Shown: piece by piece, positions 1 to 11,323 of the stretch
Layout of the letters: each line of letters begins with the position of its first letter
Numbering within the stretch: position 1 is the stretch's first letter
Source: Theobroma cacao
Taxonomy: Eukaryota > Streptophyta > Magnoliopsida > Malvales > Malvaceae
Direction: 5' to 3'
Assembly: GCF_000208745.1 (NCBI RefSeq)
Contig: NC_030858.1
Coordinates: 10,880,659-10,944,658, forward strand
DNA length: 64,000 nucleotides
Notes under the pieces: generated by a model
Database searches by the model: none
What the model was told of the DNA's origin: nothing
The model's input: only the letters and a program-made list of their open reading frames with translations
Program-made: the position numbers and the translations under genes

Positions 1-338
1 GGTGCTCCCTCCTATTCATCTTTCGATAGGTTCACTACGACTCTCAATGATAGCACCCATGCCTAGAGTCACTCCGCTGGTTGTTAAGAGTCGATTGTAT
101 GTTTATATGTGATGGTTTAATATAAATTGTAAGATTTGTTGTGAACTTTGTATGTACTTGATTTTCACGATTTAAATTTGAAGAGATTGCTATTAGAAAT
201 CACGAGTCTTAGATCCTAAAGAAAAATAAGTGATAGATGGACTACTGACGGGTTTACATAGAGAGGCTTACTTGGGCCTAGTGGGCTATGCCTATTGGGC
301 CCATGCACCGGTCATGGCCCAGGTTTTGGGTTGTGACA
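1..338 (-). mobile_element. Partial Ty3/Gypsy-type LTR (window edge)
   Basis: Read on the minus strand, the sequence starting at 338 runs TGTCACAACCC and soon has GGGCCATGACCGG. This resembles the opening of a common class of plant Ty3/Gypsy LTRs (TGTCACGACCC..., GGCCATGACCGG...). No polypurine tract lies immediately outside 338, so this edge is more likely the outer end of a 5' LTR or a solo LTR than the inner edge of a 3' LTR. The other end lies outside the window. Assignment rests on these two motifs only. Confidence 0.45.
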
Positions 339-1429
339 AAGTTATCTTTATTAGTGTCATCTTGTAGCACTTTATTCTATCCAATAGAGATTTCAATCCA
401 AAATCACAAACACATCTTAAGGACGACCATTTGAATGTGGAAAAACCTAACCAATTGCTTTGAAAATCCCCTTTATTTGTTCAATCCAAGCCATTATATT
501 AAGGTATCAAAAGGATACACTAAAAAGAATAATTACAAAATCCAACAACAAACATAATAAAGAACAATTGAACATAGCCAGAATATAATTAACAAATAAA
601 ACCATCTTTACTAAACAATTAGGAAATCATTAACCATGTACCAACTCATTGAGTCTTGATTTTAACCCCAAATAATAACAAGATTTTTCAATCAAGCAAT
701 TTGGAAAATCCATAACTTATCAAGTCCTTTATATTCAAGAAAATCTACTATCACAAACATTTCTTACCAATCATCCTCTACCTCCACAAAGCAAACTTAG
801 CATTCCCCTACTTTTATCCTAGTAGCTAAAAAAAATCATATTGTAATGCTTAAGATAGTGATTGTAATGCTAAAAAGAATAAAGAAGGTGTTTTCAACTA
901 TTGTGTGTGGTGTAATTTCAATATCTATTTAAGACGTTTTTGAATACCACTTGTAACTAAACATAGATGTTTAAAGATGATTATAGAGTGTATTATTGTG
1001 ATATGCTGCTATTACTCGTTTGTTACTTACATTCTTGCCAGGTTATCTAAAATTTGTTATTCATTGCATAAAGTAGATAAATCGAGCTATTTTCCCATGT
1101 GTAAAGTTTACTTCATTTTATGCTAGATCACCATATTTCAATTAATAAAATCTCTGTTGATAAAAAGGCATTGGTTACCAAGCTTCCACTTAAAGATTTT
1201 CTACCTCTTCAATTGTTTATGCTTTTTCTCTACCTATCCTTATGCTTTTTCTTTAATTCTTCAAAAACTTTCTAGTGTTTTGTTTTCAAAGCTCTTGGTA
1301 ATAAAGTTTTGAATTTCTCCTTTTAATCCCCCTCTTTCATATTTAGAGCCTTATCTAGCTCTTGAGCTCTTGAACTTAGGAGTTCAGTAGAAAGAGAGCA
1401 TAAACCTAATCTTAATTCAACACAAGTTT
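339..1429. other. AT-rich interval, no gene recognised
   Basis: No reading frame with recognisable protein similarity and no clear terminal repeats were seen. It lies between the Gypsy LTR edge and the decayed protease region of Copia element A. A purine-rich run read on the minus strand (about 1325-1340) could be an old polypurine tract, but no LTR could be tied to it. Confidence 0.4.
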
Positions 1430-2095
1430 CCACTGCTATGAGATTAAATTGTACTTGTGAACATCATGAACGTTATTTAGAGAAAAATAGTGAGATAAGG
1501 GTGTAATAAAGTTTGAACCAGTATGGGAGAGAGGTGAACCAATATTATCACCAATAAGTAGTGCATTAAAGCCATCATATTTTATTAAGAAATCTAAATT
1601 TTATAATTTGTTGGTGACATGATGAGATGCCCCAAAATCCATTAGTAAATTTATTGAGTTTGCAGTGCTAACTTGTTTGGCTTCAAGGTCAGGCTATCGA
1701 GGCTGAAGTTTGAAGCAATTCTTGGCCAAATGACTTAGTTTGTCATAGCATTGATGCACAACTTTTGAAAGAGTTTTCTAAAACATGCTTAAAAGTAGTA
1801 ATATTTTGAGGTAAACATATAGAATTGAACTTGGTGAAATTTTCATTACAAGACTATGTGAAGTTTACAATAAGGGATGCAGTAGCTGACTTAGTTACAA
1901 CATGAGCAAAAGGTTGTTTCTTTAGTATTTCTTTATAGCTTGAGAATTTATCTAACACTTCTTTAAATGATATGTAGGACTTTCGGGCCCTTACACCAAC
2001 AACAATCTCCTTGAAGAGAATACCAATTCCATTCAAGGCATGGATAATTAACCCTTTTTCACTCACATTAGATTTTACCAATGCTAATTTATTTG
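1430..2095 (-). pseudogene. Element A: gag C-terminal part, zinc knuckle and protease
   Basis: Minus-strand translation gives a UBN2-type gag segment with LIIHALNGIG and FKEIVVGVRARKS (about 1854-2081). A degenerate CCHC zinc knuckle reading CYDKLSHLAKNC follows near 1690-1735. An aspartic protease signature DFGASHHVT lies near 1610-1640, with downstream residues such as GDNIGSPLSHTGS typical of Copia protease. The usual protease triad begins D-S/T-G, so DFG is a changed active site. Frames are interrupted by stops and shifts. It continues the gag reading that begins at 21403. Confidence 0.65.
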
Positions 2096-2404
2096 TGTTA
2101 AATAAAAGAGCTTAAAGTAAAATAACCAATAAGGGGTGAATTGGTTTCTTAAAAAAAATTGATCCAAGTAAAAAATGAGAACTTTTTAAGACAAAACTTA
2201 AATATCAAAGTATAAAACTTAAAAAGATAAAGAATGAATTTGGAAGAAGAGATGAGAAAGGAAAGAGTACTCAGCCATGATTTTATAGAGGTTTGGCCCT
2301 TAAAGCCTACGTCTTCTCTCTTAATAGCATAAGTAGTTTGAATTCTCTAATCACTACCTTTTAAATTAGATTCAAGCACAACCTTTAACACACTAGCTTT
2401 TCTT

Positions 2405-2606
2405 GAAGGGATATAACCTTTCTTTATTTTTTCTATGGAGATATAACCTTATATTACCTTTTACAATGGTGGTATAACCTTACACTACCTTTTACAATGG
2501 AGGTATAACCTTATATTACCTTTTGCAATTAAGGTATAATCGTTCATTACCTTTTACAATGGAGGTGTAACCACTTACTACCTTTTGCAATGGAGGTATA
2601 ACCATA
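2405..2606. repeat. GGTATAACC tandem subrepeats in element B 3' LTR
   Basis: About seven imperfect units of roughly 35-38 bp occur, each with the core GG(A/T)GGTATAACC followed by a TACCTTTT(A/G)CAAT spacer. The same array in the other LTR (19563-19700) has about five units. Confidence 0.8.
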
Positions 2607-2934
2607 CAACAGTGCATTCTTACAAGTTTTCTCAGGTTAAGACCTCAAAAGGCTAATAAGCTAGTTAAGTATAAGAGAATAAAGATATTTCAAAGAATAT
2701 AAGCTTAAAGATGAAAGCTATGTTTTGAGAATATGTAGTAGAGATACAAAAGAAATGAACTTCAAAAATCTTAGTTTTCTTTTGCTCTTGAAAAATGAAT
2801 TGCTTGCTCTCTTTTCCTTGTTCTTCGTTTTTGAATGATATTCTCATGAGATATTTATAATGCCTTGTCATTTTTGCCTGTTGGAGTAAACTTTTGTCTC
2901 ATTGTTGAACATTATGACCACTTGAATCACGTCA

Positions 2935-3290
2935 ATCGAACTTCAAGAATCAATCAAGAAACATGTGAGATATCAATTCTTTTATATCCTAAGATTTTCT
3001 GTTTTTTTAGAATCAATCTTTCCATTCTCGAGACATCGATTCTTTTTATCTCACTTGAAGTCTGGAGCTTTCTATTTTAAGAGAATTGTCTTTTCCATTC
3101 TTAAGATATTGATTATTCTTGTTACACTTCAAGTCTAGAGCCTTTTGTTTTCTAAGAATCAATCTTTGCATTCGTGAGATATCAATTCTTCTCATTTCAC
3201 TTAAAAGTTAGTAACTTTCTGATTTCTTGAGAATTGATCTTTATTTCTCCATATATTGATTCTTCTTTCACGTAGGGTACCTACATCGAA
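2935..3290. repeat. ATCGATTCTT / AGAATCGAT alternating subrepeats in element B LTR
   Basis: Units of about 75 bp alternate AGAATCRATCTTT with GATATYRATTCTT, so each unit carries an inverted pair able to form a hairpin. Further looser copies run to about 3610. The matching array in the right LTR is at about 20030-20365. Confidence 0.65.
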
Positions 3291-3797
3291 ATTCAAATTT
3301 TCTTTTTCCTGCTCCATTCTTGTCTTTTTATCCCATCTTTTCTTCTTCTCCAAGTTTTTTACTTTTCTCTTTGAAGTCTTAGGAATCGATTATTTGATGC
3401 TTGAGAAGTTGATTCTTACCTTTTAATGACTTTCCTCACTGCTTCTGCTTTCTTAAGAATCGACCTTTACTTCTTCTTATATCGATTCTTGTTCTTCTAG
3501 TAGCTTTAGCATCTTCAAAATCGATGTCTCTTTTTCAAAGAAGTCAATTCTTCCTGTTCTAGAAAAGAAATATTGCTTTCTATTTTATAGAAAATCGATT
3601 ACTTCACTTTCAAAAGTCAATTCTAATGGCTAGAATTTGAGATTTAAAGTGTTCAAAAGGTTTTTCTCTTCACAAACAACTTCAAAACTCTTATAAGATT
3701 GTTCTTCAAGTTCAATATCATTTTCACTTAGTTTCAAAACATATTTAGATCATTGAATTTTGTCATTTCAAAACTAGGCTCAACTTTAATGCTAACA

Positions 3798-3810
3798 ATC
3801 TCTCCCTTTT
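3798..3810 (-). other. Element B polypurine tract
   Basis: The plus strand reads atctctcccttttag just right of the left LTR. Read on the minus strand this is AAAAGGGAGAGAT followed directly by TGTTAGC, the LTR start. This is the plus-strand priming site of a retroelement. Confidence 0.75.
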
Positions 3811-4259
3811 AGATATGACAAAATTAAGATCTAAATTTGCTCATGAAAAACTCTTCTTGAATTTATGCTTTCCTTTCAAAACATTTAAGAAAATTTAGAA
3901 ACATTTTCTATTCATCCAGCCATGGAAATCAAGAAAGCTAGTAAATTTACTCAAAATGTTCTCCCTTTTTATTATTTCAAAAAGAGTTTGACAATAGAGT
4001 ATGAAGACAATATTAAAGCTCAAGGAAAACAAAAGTAGATTAGTAGCACAAGTCATTAAGCTATTAGCATAAATGATAAGAAATAAGAGAAATTTCATTG
4101 ATCATTAAAGTATACACATAAGGTTTTAGAATTATAAGCATAACTTCAAAAGATAAGATAAGTACACAATTTCATCACAACAATCAATATATCACAACAT
4201 TAAGCAAAAAGATAAAACTAAGGCATATTCATTAAACCTAATTCTCCTTTAATCTTAAA

Positions 4260-7200
4260 AAATTATTCTCTATCTAAGGGCTTAGTAAAGATATCAACTA
4301 GCTGGCTTTATGTATTTACATATTCTAGAACTATATCTTCTTTTTGGACATGGTCTCTAATAAAATGCAGCCTAATTTCTATGTGTTTAGTCCTAAAGTG
4401 ATGGATGAGATTTTTTGTAAGATTTATGGCACTAATATTGTCACATTTCATAAAACTTCTTTTCATCTCTATTCCATAATCATTTAATTGTTATTTTATC
4501 CATAATACTTGAACACAACAACTTCTAGTAGCCACATACTCAACCTCGATAGTAGATTAAGCCAGACTATTTTGTTTCTTTGAAAATCAAGATACAACAT
4601 ACTACTTAAAAATTAGCATTTGTTAGATGTATTCTTCCTATTTATTTTCATTCACGAAAATCGACATCTGAACATGAATGGAGATCAAAAGTTGAACTCT
4701 TTGGAAACCATATGCCTATGTTAAGTGTGTCTTTCAAGTACATAAAACTTCTTTTGATTGCATTTAAATGGAATTCTTTAGGGGATGATTGAAACCTAAC
4801 ATATAACCCTACGCTAAAGCTAATGTCTGGTCTACTAGCAGTCAAATATAGTAATGAAATAATCATAGATCTATAAAGCTTTTGATCAATGGACTTGCCT
4901 TGTTCATCTCAAGTTTTATTATGGTGCTCATTGAAGTATGGTAGGACCTTGTGCTATCCATTCTAAACTTGCTAAACATATCTCTTGTGTACTTTGCTTG
5001 ATTTTATGAATGTGTCATCTTTTCTTTGTTTAATTTGAAGTCCAAGAAAATAGTTAAGCTCTCCCATCATACTTATCTTAAATTCACCTTGCATAATCTT
5101 AGCTAACTCTTGGTATAAAAGTTTATTAGTAGCACCGAAAACAATATCATCAACATAAATTTGTACAATTAAAATGTCTTTGCTTTTGCTTTTGATGAAG
5201 GGAGTTTTGTCTACCTTCCCTCTATTGAAACCACTTTTGATTAACAAATTTGACAAAGTTTCATACCAAGCTCTAAGAGCTTGCTTTAACCCATATAATA
5301 CTTTTCTTAATTTAAAGACATGATTTGGAAAGATAGGAGTTTCAAAACCAGTGAGTTGTTCTACATATATTTCTTTACTAATCAGCCCATTTAGAAAAGC
5401 ACTTTTAACATTCATTTGATAATTTAAAATCCATACAGCATGCAAAAGCTAAGAGCATCCTAATAGCCTCTAACCTAGTAACTGATGCGTATGTTTCATC
5501 ATAGCCTATCCCTTCTTCTTGACTATAACCTTTTGCTACCAACATAGCTTTATTCCTAGTTATATTTCCATGTTCATCCATCTTTTTCCTAAACACCCAC
5601 TTAGTACCAACTATGGGGAAATCTATTAGTCTAGGTACTAAGTCCCATACTTGGCTTATTTCAAATTGGTTTACTCCTCTTGCATTGCTAAGATCCAATA
5701 ATCATCCTTTAATGTTTCATTTATACTTTTATGTTCAACTTGAGAAATAAATGCTGCATAATCACATACATTCTAGCAGAATTTTGAGTTTTTACCCTTT
5801 GTGTAGGATCTCCAATTATTTTACTTTCATCCATATACCTCATTTCTCTTGGATGAGTAGGCTCTCTTTCTTCATTAATGTCATCATCTTTCTGCTTATG
5901 TTCTTGATCTTTTGATTCTTCTTCTTGGATTTCTTCTTTGTCAAGATCAATCTCCTCCACTTGTTTTTGGAGGATGCCTACATCATCATCATCATCAAAA
6001 CTTTCTTTTCTAGGAAAGGGGTTACATTAATCAAATAAAACATGTATAGATTCTTTAACAATCAATGTTCTCTTGTTGAACACTTTATATTCTTTTGAAG
6101 TCAATAAATAACCAAGGAATATGCCTTCATCACTTTTAGCATCAAGTTTTCCTAAGTTATCTTTACCATTGTTCAACATATAGCATTTGTAGCCAAAAGG
6201 ATGAAAATAGCTAATGTTTGGTTTCTTTCCTTTATATAGGTCATAGGGTGTCTTCCTAAGAATTGGTCTAATCATGGCTTTATTCGCTATATAACAAGAG
6301 ATGTTAATGGCTTCAGCCTAAAATTATCTAGGTAAGTTGCTCTCACAAAACATGGTCCTAGCTATTTCTTCTAAAGTCCTATTCTTTCTCTCTACAACTC
6401 TATTTTGTTAAGGTGTCCTAGAGGCAGAAAAATTATGGCCATAATCCTATTCATCGCAAAGTTGTTCAAAACCTAAGTTTTCAAACTTCTTACCATGGTC
6501 ACTCTTAACATTTGTAATTGTATATCCTTTTTCATTTTCTACTCTCCTGTAAAAAAAATGTGAAAATCTTTAATGCTTCATTTTTATAAGCTAACAAATA
6601 AACCTAAGTATACCTAATGCAATCATCAACTATAACTAATCCATAAATCTTACCACCTAAGCTACTAGTTCTAGTGGATCCAAAAAAGTTTATATGTAAA
6701 AGTTGTAAAGCTCTAGTTGTAATGACATCCTTCCTAGGCTTAAAAAAGCTCTTTCTATGTTTTCCTCTAGCACAAGCATCATCCACCTTATTGCTTTCAA
6801 AATTTAAGTTAGGCAAGCCAATTACTAGATCAGGATAAGATAATTTAGAAATGATATACAGGCTAGCATGTCCTAGTTTCCTATGCCTAAGCCAACTATC
6901 ATCACTTTTCTTAGCCATGAAACACACATTATTAGGGGATAAATCATCTAAATATATAATATATACATTTCCTACTCTTTTTCCTATAAAAAATCTTTCA
7001 TTTGTCTTAGCATCAATAACTTGACAATGCAATGCTTCAAAAATAACTTTAAGACCTTTATCACATAATTGACTTACATTAAGCAAGTTATGCTTAAGAC
7101 TTTTGACAAACAAGACATTTGTAATACTAGATTGAGAATTGCTACCAACAATAGTGATTCCTTCAATTTGTCACTTTGAATTGTCTCTAAAGGTCACATC

Positions 7201-7270
7201 TCTTCCTTTGGCTCTTTGGTATCGGTCATATGTCTTAAGCATCCATTATCGAGGTACCATGGTTCTTTCT
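4260..7270 (-). pseudogene. Element B pol (protease, integrase, RT, RNase H), decayed
   Basis: Read leftwards on the minus strand, the order is: a protease start near 7205-7262, where the catalytic D-S-G has become D-N-G; a GAG-pre-integrase segment with LRHRKLGHASLYIISKL and a zinc-binding CAR-type motif (6604-7113); integrase C-terminal similarity with GKLDAKSDEGIFLGY (6027-6275); reverse transcriptase with GTKWVFRKKMDEHGNI, MNVKSAFLNGLI and the active-site IYVDDIVFGATN (4972-5698); and RNase H remnants with LTASRPDISFSVGLYVRFQS (4648-4866) on to about 4260. Many stops and frameshifts separate the pieces. No extra ORF fits in the 450 bp between pol and the left LTR, unlike element C. Confidence 0.85.
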
Positions 7271-7319
7271 CTTGTGCATTTGACTTCAAGCAATTTTCCT
7301 CAACTTACAAGAAAAAAAA

Positions 7320-8428
7320 TTAAGCCTTTGATTTTGGTACCCAAACTCTTTTGGGTCCATATGTGTTAGTCCTTATTGTTTTGGTTTCTTTTGGGACCAA
7401 CTCCAACCTTACAATTTTACCATTAAAGGGTTTGGTTCCTTTTTGAATCCAAACACTTTTGATCATTTTTCTTCTATATGCAACAACTCTCAATGGACAA
7501 AAATAAATAGAATGACCAATTTTATGACAACATATGCACACATTGTTTGCATCATATTTCTTATTTTCTTTTACAAAACAGTTCTTCAGATAATTTTCTT
7601 TTTGTGTTCCATTATATCCTAAACCTTCCTTGTCAAAAAATGCTTTTTGACTCTTTATTATGTCATTTAGCATTTGTGAGTTTATGTGTCATTTTAAGTA
7701 TGATTCAAGCAAATGTTCATTTTTCTTCTTCAAATCACATGCTTCATTCTCTAAGTATTTAACTTTATCTTCAAGCTTAATCTCAACTTTGATAAGATTA
7801 TCATTTTCAGCCTTAAGTTTGGAAGTAATCTTCTTATTTTTCAAAGTCATATGCTCAAATTCAAACGCCAAGTCATCATAAACATCTTGAAGTTCATTAA
7901 ATGAATAAGAACTATCATCTAAATCATATGAACAAGAAGCAATATTAATGGAGCAGACCTTGAAGTCATCAAGACCTATGAAGTAAAGGTTGGAACGTCT
8001 TCTTCTTCTTCATATTGTGACTCATCACTGTCACTCCATACAACCATCATTGCTTCTTTCTCGGGATTCTTAGGATAAATATTCTTGACATTAAAGTAGT
8101 CATATTTGATGTGACCGTGTTTCCTACACTCATAAATAATGATGTGGTCTTTCCCATGGTCACTTTTTGGCATATCTCTTCTAGGTTTATTTCTTTTAAA
8201 TGGTTTTCTACCTTTACCTTCTTGTTTGTTCCTCAAGAACCTATTGAATTTCCTAGTTAACAAGGCTACATCATCATCATCATCTTCTGCTTCTTCTTTA
8301 TCATTCTCAACACTCTTCTTATTATCTACTTAGGTAACTTTAAGAGCAATACTTTTTCTCTTGGTATCTTCTCGAAGTGCTTAATCTCTTTTACTTTCAT
8401 GTTTTAGTTGCATCTCATAGGTAAGAAC
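7320..8428 (-). pseudogene. Element B gag, 3' part with zinc knuckle and coiled-coil
   Basis: This piece lies left of the element C insertion. It holds a lysine-rich stretch and a CCHC-like knuckle, with YECRKHGHIKYDYF at about 8090-8135 and CICCHKIGHSIYFC at about 7505-7545. Between them is an acidic stretch (SDSDESQYEEEED) and a charged, heptad-like segment (7689-7871). The layout matches SIRE-type gag proteins. The N-terminal half lies at 18552-19172, beyond the insertion. Confidence 0.75.
8424..8428. other. Target site duplication AGAAC, left copy (element C)
   Basis: The plus strand reads AGAAC immediately before the left LTR. The same five bases follow the right LTR at 18547-18551. This is the 5-bp duplication expected for Copia integrase. 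Confidence 0.9.
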
Positions 8429-9630
8429 TATTGGCTCCATTAGTTTTTTATGATAATAAAACATTCCCATTCATTTTTGTCTAACTATGCTGCTTAAGTG
8501 TGTGTAGAATGAAAAATGTATGCCAATAATAAAATAATCACTAAAAAGTAAATATCAAATCCCATAAGAATAAGGAGCTACATTTGAGCCACAAAATAGA
8601 AGCCACTTAGTTGGATAATCGGGGGAGTTAGTCAACTAACGCTCAAAAATGAAAATGGCCAATTCAGAAACAGAAACAACTTAATCGACTAAGAGAAATT
8701 GTTAGTAGACTAAGTGCTTACTACCAGAAACCAAGTTCAGAAATAGAATTGACTTAATTGACTAAGAGGTTTTGTTAGTCGACTAAGTGGTCACTACCAG
8801 AGACTGGATCTAGAGACATAAAATACTTAATCGACTAAGAAGCTATGTTAGTCAACTAAGAGCTCTCTGTCCGCAACTTCAAATTTGAATGCTAAAAGAC
8901 AGATTAACGACTAGAACCAACTCCAAACTGTTTCCAACGGTCAAAATTTGTCAAACATCCATTAGAGTTGTTTCTTCAAGTATAAAAACCCTTTTCAACG
9001 GCTAAGAACAAGATTTGGTGCTTCCAAGATCAAAAATAGCTCAAAAATAGCAAAAAACTCTCTGCATACTTTCTACACTTCACTCCTATCCTTGTAACAA
9101 ATTTAAGCACTTCACTTTGTACCACTCAGATCAGGTTAGTGATTATAGGTACACTTTTATTTCTCTTTTCCTTGCATACTTAGAGTGAGCCAGTCACTAT
9201 AAGGGGTTAATTCAAGCTTGGGTTGCTTGATTAGTTGTATAGGTTCTAACTCATCCTAGTAAAAGTTAGTTTGGGTTTTGGTTAATCCTGGGAAAAGCCA
9301 TTGTTAAGGTTGTGGCTGAGCCTACTAAAAGCCATTGTAAAAGCTTGGTGGGAGCTTAAGAATTCCACCATTTTTAGTGATTTGATTTGGAAAATCCTTG
9401 GTTGAACAATCAAGGTAGTGGATGTAGGTTTTTGACCGAACCACCATAAATTGTTGAGTATTGTCTACTCTGTTTTTAATTTTCTTTTTCATTCCTTCTT
9501 AAACCATTCCCTCATCTTACATCGAATTAGTCATTATTGATCTTAAACTTGCCCTCAATTTAGAGCCAATTTTAGTAAGAGCCAAAAAGTGTTATTCACC
9601 CCCTTCTAGCACATTTACTTGGGACCAACA
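8429..9630 (+). repeat. Element C 5' LTR
   Basis: It matches 17345-18546. It starts TATTGGCTCC, where the partner has TGTCGGCTCC (the canonical TG has mutated to TA), and ends GGGACCAACA. It holds a set of palindromic TTAGTCGACTAAG subrepeats. Confidence 0.93.
8605..8860. repeat. TTAGTCGACTAAG palindromic subrepeats, 5' LTR of C
   Basis: Four imperfect units of about 75 bp occur, each with CTTAATCGACTAAG followed some 15 bp later by TTAGTCGACTAAG. The core TTAGTCGACTAA is self-complementary, and several copies have decayed to TTAGTCAACTAA. A matching set is at 17518-17774. Confidence 0.8.
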
Positions 9631-9632
9631 AG

Positions 9633-9645
9633 TGGTGTCAAAGCC
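9633..9645 (+). other. Element C primer binding site
   Basis: TGGTGTCAAAGCC starts two bases after the LTR end. It resembles the TGGTATCAGAGC site complementary to initiator-methionine tRNA that primes most plant Copia elements, with a few mismatches. Confidence 0.8.
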
Positions 9646-9687
9646 TATCCCTTTTTCTCAAGGCTTAACATCCTAAGAGAGATCCTA

Positions 9688-11031
9688 ATGGCTCTTCAAA
9701 AATCAGTAGTTGTTAAGGGACAGTCCACAAACAGACCACCCCTATTTAATGGCTCAAATTGCCCCTATTGGAGTACTAGAATGTCAATCTATATAAAGGT
9801 AATAGATTATGAGATGTGGGACGCCAGCACTGATGGACCCTTCATTCCCTCAACAATAAATGTAGTGACAAATGAAATGATTCCTAAGCCAAGGTTTGAA
9901 TGGATCGAGACTGAAACCAAAAAGGTCCGGACTAATTTCAAGGCGATAAACACTTTGCATTGTGCTTTAACTCCCATTGAGTTCAACAAAGTGTCAAGCT
10001 GTACCACAGCTAAACAATTGTGGGACAAACTTAGGATTATTCATGAAGGGACTTCACAAGTTAAGGAGTCCAAAATAGCCTTCCTAACCCACAATTATGA
10101 GATGTTTAAGATGGAACCTGGTGAAGATATCACCAACATGCTAGATAGGTTCACAAACATCACAAATAAACTCAGTCAACTAGGCAAACCAATTCCCGAA
10201 CATGAAATTATCAAAAGACTTTTTAGAAGCCTACCTAAAAATTGGAAGCCAAAGGTGACTGCCATTCATGAAGCCAAGGACTTAGATGTTATCACCCTTG
10301 ATGAAATTTGCAGATCGCATCTCACTCAAGAGCTGGAACTTAAGGAAGAGGAAGAATAAGACAAGAGTGAAGAAAAAGAAAAGAAGAAAAACATTGCCTT
10401 AAAAGCGGGCACCCTTGAAGAAGATCTAGATAATCTATCTTGTGATGATGATGAAGAATTGGAAATGATTGCAAGAAGATTCAGAAAGCTCATGGGACAA
10501 AGAAACAGGAGATTAGCTAAGAAAGGATATAAAAGAGATCAAGGTTCTTCATGAAGAACCAGAAATAAAAACGAGTTGAACAAAAAAGAAGAAGTTATAT
10601 GCTTCAAATGCAAGAAGCCTGGACATTTCAAGTCAGAATGCCCCTTGCTGAAGGATGAAACTCCAAAGAAAAATAGAAAATCAAAGAAAGCAATGGTGGC
10701 TGCAACTTGGTCCAGCAGTGATGTCTCAAGTTCTGATGCTGAAGAAAAAAAGGTGGAAGAAAAAGCAAATTTATGTCTGATGGCAAAGGATGATAAATCC
10801 AAGGTATCTTCAACCCCTTATGATATTTCTATTGATGAACTTCAAGAAAAGTATGAATGTATTTATGATGAATTCGAAAAACTTGCTTTAAAGTATAAGA
10901 TTTTAAAGAAAAAGACTGCATCTCTTGAAACAAACTTAGAAAAGATTATACATGACTTTAATTCTATTTTTAAACAAAGAAATTTTCTTCAAACGAAATT
11001 AGAACATTCAAAACAGATTTTGAGATCCTAA
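9688..11031 (+). pseudogene. Element C gag
   Basis: The probable start is the ATG at 9688 (MALQKSVVVKGQ), since an upstream in-frame ATG at 9619 lies inside the LTR. The frame shows NGSNCPYWSTRMSIYIK and a UBN2-type gag region to 10359, where a TAA interrupts it. It resumes with an acidic segment and then a CCHC zinc knuckle CFKCKKPGHFKSEC at 10600-10641. A lysine-rich linker, a WSSSD-type acidic patch and a coiled-coil-like tail follow to 11031. The order matches SIRE-type gag. The stop at 10357 and shifts after about 10550 make it a pseudogene. Confidence 0.85.
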
Positions 11032-11323
11032 AAATGGAATTGGAAAACAAAACTGAAGCTTTACAAAAGTAATTGAGGAAAATACTGCACTTAAAAGTTT
11101 AAAAAAGGAAACTTTAAGAAGAGACACACATTTCAAGAAAAAATTTGTTAATGTCTCATCTAGATGTTATATTTATGATAGAACTAGTCATCTATCTTAT
11201 GACTGTTATAGAAAAAGAAGCATGCAGAAAACAAAAAAATTTGGGTTCCAAAAGGATCCTATATAGCAACTAACCTTCAAGGACCCATCAAGGTATGGGT
11301 ACCTGTTAAAAAAAACTAAAACT

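Larger units (their letters stand above)
2096..3797 (-). repeat. Element B 3' LTR (left copy, 1702 bp)
   Basis: It matches 19253-20852 along its length and begins TGTTA and ends TAACA on the plus strand. The mirror edge at 3797 abuts a minus-strand polypurine tract, making this the 3' LTR. It contains two families of internal subrepeats: a roughly 38-bp GGTATAACC unit and an ATCGATTCTT unit. It is about 100 bp longer than its partner, partly through extra copies of the first unit. Confidence 0.88.

Noticed and set aside
8605..8860. CRISPR-like or satellite array
   Set aside because: The regular repeats are subrepeats of a Copia LTR, present at the same place in both LTRs of a plant retrotransposon.
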